Shown here in pieces: positions 1-12,000 of a DNA stretch of 64,000 nt (position 1 is the first letter of the stretch; every line of letters starts with the position of its first letter). The notes below the pieces were generated by a model. It was not told where the DNA came from. It did no database searches and saw only the letters and a program-made list of their open reading frames with translations. The position numbers were made by a program, and so were the translations under genes. The stretch lies in the NCBI RefSeq assembly GCF_029227915.1, contig NC_079880.1, positions 6,388,001-6,452,000 on the forward strand, read 5' to 3'. This stretch comes from Hydractinia symbiolongicarpus (lineage: Eukaryota; Cnidaria; Hydrozoa; Anthoathecata; Hydractiniidae).

Positions 1-3000
1 ATTTTTTAAATTATTTTTTCACAACTAAAACGCATGAGACTTGTAGTTTTCAAAAATGTTTTCATTTTTGATGACACGCTGAATAAAAGCAGCTTAATCG
101 CCGGCAAACGAAAACCTGCGATTTCCCGTAAATCACGGACTCGGCCCGTATAGTCAAAAGTATACAAAGAAAGTACCCAGGGAATAAACTCATTTCCAGA
201 ACGATTTTTTAAATTATTTTTTCACCACTAAAACGCATAAGACTTGTAGTTTTTAAAAATGTTTTCATTTTTGATGAGACGCTGAATAAAAGACGTTTAA
301 TCGCCGGCAAACGAAAACCCACGATTTCCCGTAAATCCTGGGCTTGGCCCGTATAGTCAAAAGTATACAAAGAAAGTACCCAGGGAGTAAACTCATTTCC
401 CGAACGATTTTTTAAATTACTTTTTCACCACTAAAACGCATGAGACTTGTAGTTTTCAAAAATGTTTTAATTTTTGATGAGACGCTGAAAAAAAGCAGTT
501 TAATCGCCGGCAAACGAAAACCTGCAATTTCCCTAAATCCCGGACTCCGCCCGTATAGTCAAAGGTATACAAAGAAAGTACCCAGGGAGTAAACTCGTTT
601 CCAGAACGATTTTTTAAATTATTTTTTCACCACTAAAACGCATAAGACATGTAGTTTTTAAAAATGTTTTCATTTTTGATGAGACGCTGAATAAAAGAAG
701 TTTAATCGCCGGCAAACGAAAACCCGCGATTTCCCGTAAATCCCGGCTTGGCCCGTATAGTCAAAAGTATACAAAGAAAGTACCCAGGGAGTAAACTCAT
801 TTCCTGAACAATTTTTTAAATTATTTTTTCACCACTAAAACGCATGAGACTTGTAGTTTTCAAAAATGTTTTCATTTTTGATGAGACGCTGAATAAAAGA
901 AGTTTAATCGCCGGCAAACGAAAACCCGCGATTTCCCGTAAATCCCGGGCTTGGCCCGTATAGTCAAAAGTATACAAAGAAAGTACCCAGGGAGTAAACT
1001 CATTTCCCGAACGATTTTTTAAATTACTTTTTCACCACTAAAACGCTTGAGACTTGTAGTTTTTAAAAATGTTTTCATTTTTGATGAGACGCTGAATAAA
1101 AGAAGTTTAATCGCCGGCAAACGAAAACCTGCGATTTCCCGTAAATCCTGGACTCGGCTCGTATAGTCAAAAGTATACAAAGAAAGTACCCAGGGAGTAA
1201 ACTCCTTTCCCAAACGATTTTTTAAATTATTATTTCACCACTAAAACGCATGAGACTTGTAGTTTTCAAGAATGTTTTCATTTTTGATGAGACGCTGAAT
1301 AAAAGCAGTTTAATCGCCGGCAAACGAAAACCCGCGATTTCCCGTAAATCCCGGGCTTGGCACGTATAGTCGAATGTATACAAAGAAAGTTTCCTGTGAG
1401 TAAACTCATTTCCAGAACGATTTTTTAAATTATTTTCTCACCACTAAAACGCATAAGACTTGTAGTTTTTAAAAATATTTTCATATTTGATGGGACGCTG
1501 AATAAAAGAAGTTTAATCGCCGGCAAACGAAAACCCGCGATTTCCCGTAAATCCCGGGCTTGGCCGTATAGTCAAAAGTATACAAAGAAAGTACCCAGGG
1601 CGTAAACTCATTTTCCAAACGATTTTTTAAATTACTTTTTCACCACTAAAACGTATGAGACTTGTAGTTTTCAAAAATGTTTTCATTTTTGATGAGACGC
1701 TGAAAAAAAGCAGTTTAATCGCCGGCAAACGAAAACCTGCGATTTCCCTAAATCTCGGACTCGGCCCGTATAGTCAAAGCTATACAAAGAAAGTACCCAG
1801 GGAGTAAACTCATTTCCAGAACGATTTTTTAAATTATTTTTTCACCACTAAAACGCTAAAGGCTTGTAGTTTTTAAAAGTGTTTTCATTTTTGATGAGAC
1901 GCTGAATAAAAGAAGTTTAATCGCCGGCAAACGAAAACCCGCAATTTCCCGTAAATCCCGGGCTTGGCCCGTATAGTCAAAAGTATACAAAGAAAGTAAC
2001 CAGGGAGTAAACTCATTTCCCGAACAATTTTTTATATTATTTTTTTACCACTAAACGCATGAGACTTGTAGTTTTTAAAAATATTTTCATATTTGATGGG
2101 ACGCTGAATAAAAGAAGTTTAATCGCCGGCAAACGAAAACCCGCGATTTCCCGTAAATCCCGGGCTTGGCACGTATAGTCGAATGTATACAAAAAAAAGT
2201 ACCCAGGGAGTAAACTCATTTCCCGAACGATTTTTTAAATTATTTTTTCACCACTAAAACGCATAAGACTTGTAGTTTTTAAAAATGTTTTCATTTTTGA
2301 TGAGACGTTGACTAAATGAAGTTTAATCGCTGGCAAACGAAAACCTGCGATTTCCCGTAAATCCTGGACTCGGCCCGTATAGTCAAAAGTATACAAAGAA
2401 ACTACCCAGGGAGTAAACTCATTTCCCGAACGATTTTTTTAATTATTTTCTCACCACTAAAACGCATGAGACTTGTAGTTTTCAAAATTGTTTTCATTTT
2501 TGATGAGACGCTGAAAAAAAGCAGTTTAATTGCCGGCAAACGAAAACCTGCGATTTCCCTAAATCCCGGACTCGGCCCGTATAGTCAAAAGTATACAAAG
2601 AAAGTACCCAGGGAGTAAACTCATTTCCCGAACGATTTTTTAAATTATTTTTTCACAACTAAAACGCATGAGACTTGTAGTTTTCAAAAATGTTTTCATT
2701 TTTGATGACACGCTGAATAAAAGCAGTTTAATCGCCGGCAAACGAATACCTGCGATTTCCCGTAAATCCCGGACTCGGCCCGTATAGTCAAAAGTATACA
2801 AAGAAAGTACCCAGGGAGTAAACTCATTTCCAGAACGATTTTTTAAATTATTTTTTCACCACTAAAACGCATAAGACTTGTAGTTTTTAAAAATGTTTTC
2901 ATTTTTGATGAGACGCTGAATAAAAGAAGTTTAATCGCCGGCAAACGAAAACCCACGATTTCCCGTAAATCCTGGGCTTGGCCCGTATAGTCAAAAGTAT

Positions 3001-4875
3001 ACAAAGAAAGTACCCAGGGAGTAAACTCATTTCCCGAACGATTTTTTAAATTACTTTTTCACCACTAAAACGCATGAGACTTGTAGTTTTCAAAAATGTT
3101 TTCATTTTATTGAGACGCTGAAAAAAAGCAGTTTAATCGCCGGCAAACGAAAACCTGCAATTTCCCTAAATCCCGGACTCGGCCCGTATAGTCAAAAGTA
3201 TACAAAGAAAGTACCCAGGGAGTAAACTCGTTTCCAGAACGATTTTTCAAATTATTTTTTCACCACTAAAACGCATAAGACATGTAGTTTTTAAAAATGT
3301 TTTCATTTTTGATGAGACGCTGAATAAAAGAAGTTTAATCGCCGGCAAACGAAAACCCGCGATTTCCCGTAAATCCCGGCTTGGCCCGTATAGTCAAAAG
3401 TATACAAAGAAAGTACCCAGGGAATAAACTCATTTCCTGAACAATTTTTTAAATTATTTTTTCACCAATAAAACGCATGAGACTTGTAGTTTTTAAAAAT
3501 GTTTTCATTTTTGATGAGACGCTGAATAAAAGAAGTTTAATCGCCGGCAAACGAAAACCCGCGATTTCCCGTAAATCCCGGGCTTGGCCCGTATAGTCAA
3601 AAGTATACAAAGAAAGTACCCAGGGAGTAAACTCATTTCCCGAACGATTTTTTAAATTACTTTTTCACCACTAAAACGCTTGAGACTTGTAGTTTTTAAA
3701 AATGTTTTCATTTTTGATGAGACGCTGAATAAAAGAAGTTTAATCGCCGGCAAACGAAAACCCACGATTTCCCGTAAATCCTGGGCTTGGCCCGTATAGC
3801 CAAAAGTATACAAAGAAAGTACCCAGGGAGTAAACTCATTTCCCGAACGATTTTTTAAATTACTTTTTCACCACTAAAACACATGAGACTTGTAGTTTTC
3901 AAAAATGTTTTCATTTTTGATGAGACGCTGAAAAAAAGCAGTTTAATCGCCGGCAAACGAAAACCTGCAATTTCCCTAAATCCCGGACTCGGCCCGTATA
4001 GTCAAAAGTATACAAAGAAAGTACCCAGGGAGTAAACTCGTTTCCAGAACGATTTTTCAAATTATTTTTTCACCACTAAAACGCATAAGACATGTAGTTT
4101 TTAAAAATGTTTTCATTTTTGATGAGACGCTGAATAAAAGAAGTTTAATCGCCGGCAAACGAAAACCTGCGATTTCCCGTAAATCCCGGCTTGGCCCGTA
4201 TAGTCAAAAGTATACAAAGAAAGTACCCAGGGAATAAACTCATTTCCTGAACAATTTTTTAAATTATTATTTCACCAATAAAACGCATGAGACTTGTAGT
4301 TTTCAAAAATGTTTTCATTTTTGATGAGACGCTGAATAAAAGAAGTTTAATCGCCGGCAAACGAAAACCCGCGATTTCCCGTAAATTCCGGGCTTGGCCC
4401 GTATAGTCAAAAGTATACAAAGAAAGTACCCAGGGAGTAAACTCATTTCCCGAACGATTTTTTAAATTACTTTTTCACCACTAAAACGCTTGAGACTTGT
4501 AGTTTTTAAAAATGTTTTCATTTTTGATGAGACGCTGAATAAAAGAAGTTTAATCGCCGGCAAACGAAAACCTGCGATTTCTCGTAAATCCTGGACTCGG
4601 CTCGTATAGTCAAAAGTATACAAAGAAAGTACCCAGGGAGTAAACTCCTTTCCCAAACGATTTTTTAAATTATTATTTCACCACTAAAACGCATGAGACT
4701 TGTAGTTTTCAAGAATGTTTTCATTTTTGATGAGACGCTGAATAAAAGCAGTTTAATCGCCGGCAAACGAAAACCCGCGATTTCCCGTAAATCCCGGGCT
4801 TGGCACGTATAGTCGAATGTATACAAAGAAAGTACCCTGTGAGTAAACTCATTTCCAGAACGATTTTTTAAATTA
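1..4875. repeat. Satellite A tandem array, about 202-203 bp monomer
   Basis: Head-to-tail repeats with no spacers. The landmark ccggcaaacg falls at 101, 304, 507, 709, 911 and 1114, a spacing of 202-203 bp, giving about 24 units in this block. Each unit has a T/A-rich start (cgattttttaaattattttt), a central GC-richer part around the CCGG landmark, and a tail with gtatagtcaaaagtatac. Two monomer subtypes occur in rough alternation: one with cctgcg plus ggactcgg, the other with cccgcg plus gggcttgg. Short minus-strand frames recur inside the units (for example 1019-1213 and 4462-4656) and differ only as the repeats do, so they are not genes. Function is unknown; centromeric or heterochromatic satellite is an inference from the organisation alone. 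Confidence 0.97.
3041..4660. repeat. Four-unit (about 810 bp) tandem duplication within satellite A
   Basis: The variant word gacatgtag occurs at 3279 and again at 4089, an offset of 810 bp or four monomers. The flanking units carry the same ordered set of private variants, for example the gaaaaaaagcag unit followed by the catttcctgaacaa unit. This points to unequal exchange of a four-unit block. The edges at about 3041, 3850 and 4660 are approximate. Confidence 0.75.
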
Positions 4876-4919
4876 TTGCGAAGCAATTGAGCTTTGCAAG
4901 CGAAGCGAGCGAAGCAAAA
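4876..4919 (+). repeat. Left inverted end of the 3.0-kb insertion
   Basis: The end reads TTGCGAAGCAATTGAGC, then TTTGCAAGC, then about 14 bp of repeated GCGAAGC-type words, then AAAA. The extra GCGAAGC block at 4902-4915 is missing from the right end, so the left end looks locally expanded. Confidence 0.65.
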
Positions 4920-7268
4920 TTGTGGAGCACGTTTGCTACACGCGAGGTATACCAAGAGAATTATTGAGATTCTCAAAATTTCGATAAAAAAAAAATCATA
5001 TAAAATCAGCGTAAAGAAATAGGACTGATATTTTTGCACATAAAGCTAGGGTATTTTTTTTTCTAATAAAACAAATAAGTTTGGACCGAGGGGTTAAAGT
5101 ATAAGTTTAGTAAAAAATGCAATAAGTACGGCTCGTACCCCCCCACCCCCGGATTTTGACCCCCCCCCGTCTTTTGGTCCGGATTATACGTCCGCCGAAC
5201 TTGAACACACAAAGAGGAATATGCCGTGAACAAGAAACGGTAGTCGGCATTTTAGACACGTATATTTTACAGACCCAAAATATGCCTTATTTCTTTGTAT
5301 TATAGCTAATTATGGTATAAATAATTAATTAATTACTTTGCAATTTTGCTTCTAATACTATTATAGTTGTATTTTAATGAAACATAATAGTATTAAAACG
5401 GTTTTCTTCTTTTGAAAAAATTTATTGCTAGTCCTGTTTCTAATCGACTTTACTTGTGTATTTTAAGCTTTTTTGTTGCTGTGCTATTTCTGGAGATTTT
5501 AGTTGGATTGGAAAGCTCCTGTGTAAGGTACCCTTTCCTAAAGAAAAATTGAAGTAATTTGTACAATTATAACGCGCCGAGCTGTGTTTTATTTTATTGT
5601 TTCTAAGAAGATGTAAGAATACAATATTATCAATTTTAATTGGTTTTATCCAAATCAAGGTAAGGCTTAATCACACGAAAGGTAGCTAGCTAGAGCTCAG
5701 TTTTGTATAAAAGAATTAAAAGTAATTTATAGAAATCATATGGAGAAGCTGTATTACTACCTAACTGATAGCCAGATATAGGAAAACCTGTGGCTAGGGC
5801 GCAGACAAAACAAATAGCTCCGGGCGCTAGAGTGAGCTGACCAACCGTTTTTTATCATTTTTTATTTATTATATAAGTAACCTGTTACAGTAATTAAAAA
5901 AATATCCACTTTTGCTATCAAACCAACAGGAATGTAATTGTCAATAGGAATTAGTTTTCCGTACACCCTCCCTGAGAACAAGGTTTAAAACGACATTAAA
6001 ACTGTCATTAAACAGAGCTTCAAGGTTGCCCAAGCCGCACCACGTCCTCTAAACGGCGTGGGCATCTTCGAAACTGCTTGTAATTTTAGAACAAGGGTGC
6101 TGATAAGCTGCATACGCCGTATAACGTGCAGGTGTTTTTGGGCAAGTTTAGCGTTTTGCAAAAAAATTGAAGTATTCACCTTAAAAAACCGGCATAGACC
6201 ATAAAGTAAACTATGTGGTAGTAAAGTTCTTAAAAGAACTGTTTTTGATGGTTTTTGATAAAATTTACTTGATAAATAACTTTTAATTTTTATTAACTTC
6301 TTTCTCTTAAAGCATCTTTTTCCAACTATCGTCCACAAGGTATGTTACAAGGAATTGAATTTTGAAAATGCTCCAGGCAAGTTCAGGAAAGTGCGGGCGG
6401 TTTTGGAAGACAATCACTAATTTAATTGTGGCTGTTTGCAGCTTATTGACACCCTCTTATTTTAGAATATTCTCAGGAATAATAGACCAAGAGAAATTAC
6501 ATCACAGTTTTTTGTCCACCGCCCACGTGTGTTTGAGAACAACCCACATAACAAAGTTCATTATTTTTTAAATTATTTGTGTAAAAATTACTAATCATTC
6601 ACGATAAACCATTTGTCAGTCATTTTATTCGCCCAACAAAGAATCCTATCCAAGGTGCTTTTCTATTAGTGCTGAATTTAATAATTGACATGGTTCAGCA
6701 TAGTTTTTAAAAGGTCTGATTGCAAAATATGATTGCCAAAGTTCAGCACTTGTAATATTTGTGTATTTGTGTACTCAGCTTCTAAAACACACACAAGAGA
6801 CATTATAATTTCCTCTGGGTGATTACATTAATGTTGGTTGAAAAAAAACTGAATGATGAGAAGCATATGTTTTTAAATGGGTCTAGGACAATAAACTTAT
6901 TTAATTTCCCTTGGCCTTGCATTAATCAAATTCTGAAAAAATAAACACTTCTAAAATGATTTTGTCAGATTTGGAAACTGTTGGTATGGTTGGAACTTTG
7001 CGTATAAAATTAGTAAAGTTGCCAAATTGTTTAGTTTTTTTCTTTTATACTTTTCCGAATTAGCCTTAGTTATTTATAAGATGAAAAACAGTGCTTTCAA
7101 TTCCATGGACTTGGCCATCCCTTAAAGGCACTGGAAGCTTCACTATATGAAAATGTTTTCTTTTTCTTTTAGATTGTGTACAATGGGAGTGAGTGATGTA
7201 ATCTTCTAATGCGTGTGGTGAAAAGAAGGCGAATCCGTTATTGTTTTTCTGCCCAAATTTGAAGCTAT
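4920..7268. other. Interior of the 3.0-kb insertion without a supportable gene
   Basis: AT-rich unique-looking sequence. The longest open frames are 72 codons at 5440-5658 (minus), 117 codons at 5985-6338 (minus) and 69 codons at 6362-6571 (plus). None shows a recognisable domain, and their composition is that of AT-rich noncoding DNA. No RNA gene or clear promoter is visible. Confidence 0.5.
5138..5168 (+). other. C-rich tract
   Basis: Runs of 7, 5 and 9 cytosines (5138-5144, 5146-5150, 5160-5168) stand out in an AT-rich setting. The opposite strand is G-rich, but there are only three long runs, so a four-run quadruplex would need a long run to be split. No function is assigned. Confidence 0.6.
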
Positions 7269-7499
7269 TTAATAAATCTTGATAAAGTTAAAAAACTGTT
7301 TTGATTTGTTTGTTTTTGTTTTAATTGTTTCCCGTGAGTTTTCGAAATTCGTTCCAGCAGATTCTGTGGCTTCTACTGCCGGTATTTTTACGTGAAAAAA
7401 ATACTGTTTTGTTGTGAGGTCATTTACGAAATCGTTAACGTTAGGACCAACTTCTGCGGGTTGTACAACTCGATGTATCACATATCTTTCGGAATACTG
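7269..7499 (-). pseudogene. Possible orphan exon, unidentified product
   Basis: A 76-codon minus-strand frame runs from a plausible 3' splice site (cacttttag just above 7499) to a stop at 7269. It is less AT-rich than its surroundings. The peptide begins QYSERYVIHRVVQPAEVG and ends in a lysine-rich tail; I do not recognise it. It lies inside the 3.0-kb insertion near its right end, so it could be a last coding exon of a lost transposase or a captured host exon. No upstream exon could be joined to it, and chance remains possible. Confidence 0.2.
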
Positions 7500-7723
7500 C
7501 TAAAAGTGTAATTTTGTATTGCGCTCTTTACTTTAACCATTCTGTGGGAAAAGGCGGTACAAAATTTTAACACGCGTTCTTCGTTTTTGTTAGTTTCGCG
7601 TAATCTAATTTTCTCGCACATTTTGAAAAGAATATGCCACGCACATCAAATACTCGCGCAGTCTATTCGCAAAAAAAACTGTTTTTGAGCAACGAATTGT
7701 TCCGCAGAGCGTTCATTTTCCTA

Positions 7724-7737
7724 CCTCGTCCCCAGGG
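7724..7737 (+). other. CCTCGTCCCCAGGG word
   Basis: This GC-rich word stands out in AT-rich DNA. I recall similar CTGGGGACGAGG-type words in dispersed repeats of cnidarian and sponge genomes. That is memory, not a search result. If correct, it marks a fragment of a dispersed repeat. Confidence 0.25.
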
Positions 7738-7828
7738 TTCATCTATATGATATTCAATTTTGATGTATTTCGGAAGATGTTAGCGACAAAGAAACAAGAA
7801 GCGCTAGGGACAAAGTATTGGATAGTTT

Positions 7829-7861
7829 AATTTTGCTTGCAACTTGCGAAATGCTTCGCAA
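7829..7861 (-). repeat. Right inverted end of the 3.0-kb insertion
   Basis: The complement, read inward from 7861, is TTGCGAAGCATTTCGCAAG, then TTGCAAGC, then AAAATT. It parallels the left end apart from a few substitutions and the missing 14-bp block. It also contains its own hairpin: TTGCGAA at 7844-7850 and TTCGCAA at 7855-7861 around a 4-nt loop. Confidence 0.65.
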
Positions 7862-7880
7862 CCTTTTTTTTAATTTCTAG
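7862..7880 (+). other. Right flank of the 3.0-kb insertion, possible degraded target duplication
   Basis: Nineteen bases (cc, eight t, then aatttctag) separate the inverted end from resumed satellite A. They resemble the left flank ttttttaaatta but are not identical. Confidence 0.35.
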
Positions 7881-9017
7881 TTTTCTCACCACTAAAACGC
7901 GTAAGACTTGTAGTTTTTAAAAATATTTTCATATTTGATGGGACGCTGAATAAAAGAAGTTTAATCGCCGGCAAACGAAAACCCGCGATTTCCCGTAAAT
8001 CCCGGGCTTGGCCGTATAGTCAAAAGTATACAAAGAAAGTACCCAGGGCGTAAACTCATTTTCCAAACGATTTTTTAAATTACTTTTTCACCACTAAAAC
8101 GCATGAGACTTGTAGTTTTCAAAAATGTTTTCATTTTTGATGAGACGCTGAAAAAAAGCAGTTTAATCGCCGGCAAACGAAAACCTGCGATTTCCCTAAA
8201 TCTCGGACTCGGCCCGTATAGTCAAAGCTATACAAAGAAAGTACCCAGGGAGTAAACTCATTTCCAGAACGATTTTTTAAATTATTTTTTCACCACTAAA
8301 ACGCATAAGACTTGTAGTTTTTAAAAGTGTTTTCATTTTTGATGAGACGCTGAATAAAAGAAGTTTAATCGCCGGCAAACGAAAACCCGCAATTTCCCGT
8401 AAATCCCGGGCTTGGCCCGTATAGTCAAAAGTATACAAAGAAAGTAACCAGGGAGTAAACTCATTTCCCGAACGATTTTTTATATTATTTTTTTACCACT
8501 AAACGCATGAGACTTGTAGTTTTTAAAAATATTTTCATATCTGATGGGACGCTGAATAAAAGAAGTTTAATCGCCGGCAAACGAAAATCCGCGATTTCCC
8601 GTAAATCCGGGACTCGGCCCGTATAGTCAAAAGTATACAAAGAAAGTACCCAGGGAGTAAACTCATTTCCCGAACGATTTTTTAAATTATTTTTTCACCA
8701 CTAAAACGCATGAGACTTGTAGTTTGCAAAAGTGTTTTCATTTTTGATTAGACGCTTAATGAAAGAGGTTTAATCGCCGGAAAACGAAAACCCGCGATTT
8801 CCCGTAAATGCCGGGCTTGGCCCGTATAGTCGAATGTATACAAAGAAAGTACCCTGTGAGTAAACTCATTTCCAGAACGATCTTTTAAATTATTTTTTCA
8901 CCACTAAAACGCATAAGACTTGTAGTTTTTAAAAATGTTTTCATTTTTGATAAGACGCTGAATAAAAGAAGTTTAATCGCCGGCAAACGAAAACCCGCGA
9001 TTTCCCGTAAATCCGGA
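7881..9017. repeat. Satellite A array, second block
   Basis: About 5.6 further units of the same monomer as 1-4875. The first units match 1437 onward almost base for base, including gggacgctg and the shortened gggcttggccgtatag variant. This shows the insertion split one higher-order copy. The array stops inside a monomer at about 9017, after tttcccgtaaatccggact. Confidence 0.95.
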
Positions 9018-9026
9018 CTTATAAGC
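9010..9026. other. Satellite A / satellite B junction
   Basis: The sequence passes from aaatccggact of satellite A directly into ttataagccattttg of satellite B (compare aaataagccaatttg at 20519). Both units are cut internally, and no intervening unique sequence or duplication is visible. A join by illegitimate recombination is likely, and an assembly join cannot be excluded. Confidence 0.8.
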
Positions 9027-9096
9027 CATTTTGTACTGGGGGACCAATCCTAGCTGTTATCGCGCGCTAAAGAAATAGAGACAGTTTCAAAAACTA

Positions 9097-12000
9097 CATT
9101 TCATTGACTTTCTAACAGTATCAATCAGTTTGTGTTACAACAGTTGAGTCACATATTCGTACCAACATATATTTCGTGATATCTTTCCGGTATTACTAGG
9201 TTGTATCGCATTTAACAGTGAATCGATTGACTGTGGGACTTAATTCAACTGATTTTGGGCTGTGACCTTATAAATGTAAAAGTGAGACAATTGGACTCCA
9301 AGAAATAACATTCTTCTTAATTTGACGTGATTGCCGGAACTCAGCGATTACACTGGGCGCTGTGGTACCGCTTCAGTTAAAAATTTAGATAAATAAGTCA
9401 ATTCTTACTGTGGGACCTATCCTAGCCGTTATCGCGCGCTGACAAATTAGCGACAGTTTCAAAAAGTGCATTTAATTGACTTTCTAACTGTGTCAGTTCG
9501 TTTGAGTTACAACGGTTGCGTCACATATTCGTACCAACATGTATATAGCGATATTTATCTGAGATTACTAGGCTGCATCGCTTTTAACAGTGAAACGAAG
9601 AATGTGGGACTTAATTGAACTAACTTTGGACTTTGACCTGATGAATGTGATAAATAAGACAATTGGACTCCAAGAAATAACATTCTTCTAAATTTGACGT
9701 GATTGCCGGAACTCAGCGATTACACTGGGCGCTGTGGTAGCGCTTCACTTGAAAATTTAAATAAAAAAGTCATTTTTACCGTGGGACCAATCCTAGCCGT
9801 TGTTGCACGCTGTAGAAATAGCGACAGTTTCAAAATCTACATTTCATTGACTTTCCAACGGTATCAGTCCGTTTCAACTACAACAGTTGCGTCACATATT
9901 CGTACCAACATGTATTTAGTGATTGTTACCGATATTACTGAGCTGTATCGCTTTTAACAGTGAAACGATTGACTGTTGGACTTAATTGAACTGATTTTGG
10001 CCTATGACCTTATAAATGTGAAAATTGAGACAATTGGAATCCAAGAAATAACATTCTTTTTAATTTGACATGATTGCCGGAACTCAGCGATTACACTGAG
10101 CGCTGGGGTAGCACTTAATTTAAAAATGTAGATAAATAAGTCATTTTGTACTGAGGGACCAATCCTAGCCGTTATTGCGCGCTGACGAATTAGCGACACT
10201 TTCAAAAAGTGCATTTCATTGACTTTGTAACGGTGTCAGTTCGTTTGAGTTACAACGGTTGCGTCACATATTCGTACCAACATGTATTTTGCGATATTTA
10301 TCTGTTATTAGTAGGTTGCATCGCTTTTAACATTGAAACGAATGAATGCTGGACTTAATTGAACTAACTTTGGACTGTGACCTGATGAATGTGATAAATA
10401 AGACAATTGGACTCTAAGAAGTAACATTCATCTTAATTTGGCATGATTGCCGGAACTCAGCGATTACACTGGGCGCTGTGGTAGCGCTTCATTTAAAATT
10501 TAGATAAATAAGTCATTCTTTACCGTGGGACAAATCCTAGCCCTTATCGCGCGCTGAAGAAATAGCGACAGTTTCAAAAACTACATTTCATTGACTTTCT
10601 AACGGTGTCAGTCCGTTGGACTTACAACGGTTGGGTCACATATTCGTATTAGCAATATTTTTCTGATATTACTAGGTTGCTTTCTTTTTAACAATGAAAC
10701 GATTTACTGTGCGACTTAATTGAATTAACTTTGGACTGTGACGTGATAAATGTGATAAATGAGTCATTTGGACTCCAAGAAATAAGATTCTTCTTAATTT
10801 GACGTGATTGTCACAATTCAGCGATTACACTGGGCGCTGTGGTAGCGCTTCATTTGAAAATTTAAATAAATAAGTCATTTTTACTGTGAGACCAATCCCA
10901 GCCGTTATCGTGAGCTGAAGAAATGGCGACAGTTTCAAAAACTACATTTCATTGACTTTCTAACGGTATCAATCCGCTTCAGTTACAACGGTTGCGTCAC
11001 ATATTCGTACCCACATGTATTTAGCGATATTTATTTCATATTACTAGGTTGCATCGCTTTTAACAGTGAAACGATTGTCTGTGGGACTTAATTGAACTAA
11101 TTTTGGACTGTGACCTTATAAATGTAATAAGTGGGACAATTGGACTCCAAGAAATAACATTTTTCTTAATTTGACATGATTGCCGGAACTCAGCGATTAC
11201 ACTGGGCGCTGTGGTAGCGCTTCATTTGAAAATTTAAATAAATAAGTCATTTTTATTGTGGGACCAATCCTAGCCCTTAGCGCGCGCTGAAGAAATAGAG
11301 ACAGTTTCAAATACTACATTTCATTGATTTTCTAACGGTATAAGTCCGTTTCAACTACAACAGTTGCGTCACCTATTCGTACCAACATGTATTTAGTGAT
11401 TGTTACCCATGTTACTAAGTTGTATCGCTTTTAACAGTGAAACGATTGACTGTGGGACTTAATTGAACTGATTTTGGACTATGACCTTATAAATGTAATA
11501 AGTGGGACAATTGGACTCCAAGAAATAACATTTTTCTTAATTTGACATGATTGCCGGAACTCAGCGATTACACTGAGCGCTGGGGAAGGACTTAATTTAA
11601 AAATGTAGATAAATTAGTCATTTTGTACTGGGGGACTAATCCTAGCCGTTATCACGCGCTGACGAATTAGTGACAGTTTCAAAACGTGCATTTCATTGAC
11701 TTTCTAACAGTATCAATCAGTTTGTGTTACAACAGTTGAGTCACATATTCGTACCAACATATATTTCGTGATATCTTTCCGGTATTACTAGGTTGTATCG
11801 CATTTAACAGTGAATCGATTGACTGTGGGACTTAATTCAACTGATTTTGGGCTGTGACCTTATAAATGTAAAAGTGAGACAATTGGTCTCCAAGAAATAA
11901 CATTCTTCTTAATTTGACGTGATTGCCGGAACTCAGCGATTACACTGGGCGCTGTGGTACCGCTTCAGTTAAAAATTTAGATAAATAAGTCAATTCTTAC

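Larger units (their letters stand above)
4876..7861. mobile_element. 3.0-kb insertion with GCGAAGC-rich inverted ends (probable non-autonomous DNA transposon)
   Basis: This segment interrupts satellite A. The array before it matches the tandem copy ending near 1430, and the array after it resumes (ctcaccactaaaacg) where that copy continues at 1437, so the uninterrupted paralogue serves as an empty site. The ends are inverted: 4876 reads TTGCGAAGCAATTG and the complement from 7861 reads TTGCGAAGCATTTCG, and both then pass through TTGCAAGC and AAAATT. The left flank (ttttttaaatta) and right flank (ttttttttaattt, 7864-7876) could be a degraded target duplication of about 9-12 bp. The interior is AT-rich with only short frames and no recognised transposase. 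The superfamily is undetermined; a Mutator-like element would fit the possible duplication length, but that is a guess. Confidence 0.7.

Noticed and set aside
1019-5039. Minus-strand frames of 60-124 codons in satellite A
   Set aside because: They recur with the 202-bp repeat, begin and end at arbitrary points in the monomer, and resemble no protein.
5985-6338. 117-codon minus-strand frame in the 3.0-kb insertion
   Set aside because: No recognisable domain, AT-rich noncoding-like composition, no splice context or conserved neighbour.
1-9017. CENP-B box in satellite A
   Set aside because: The complement holds TTTCGTTTGCCGGCG, which starts like nTTCGnnnnAnnCGGGn but misses the A and the CGGG positions. 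No better match was seen in satellite B.
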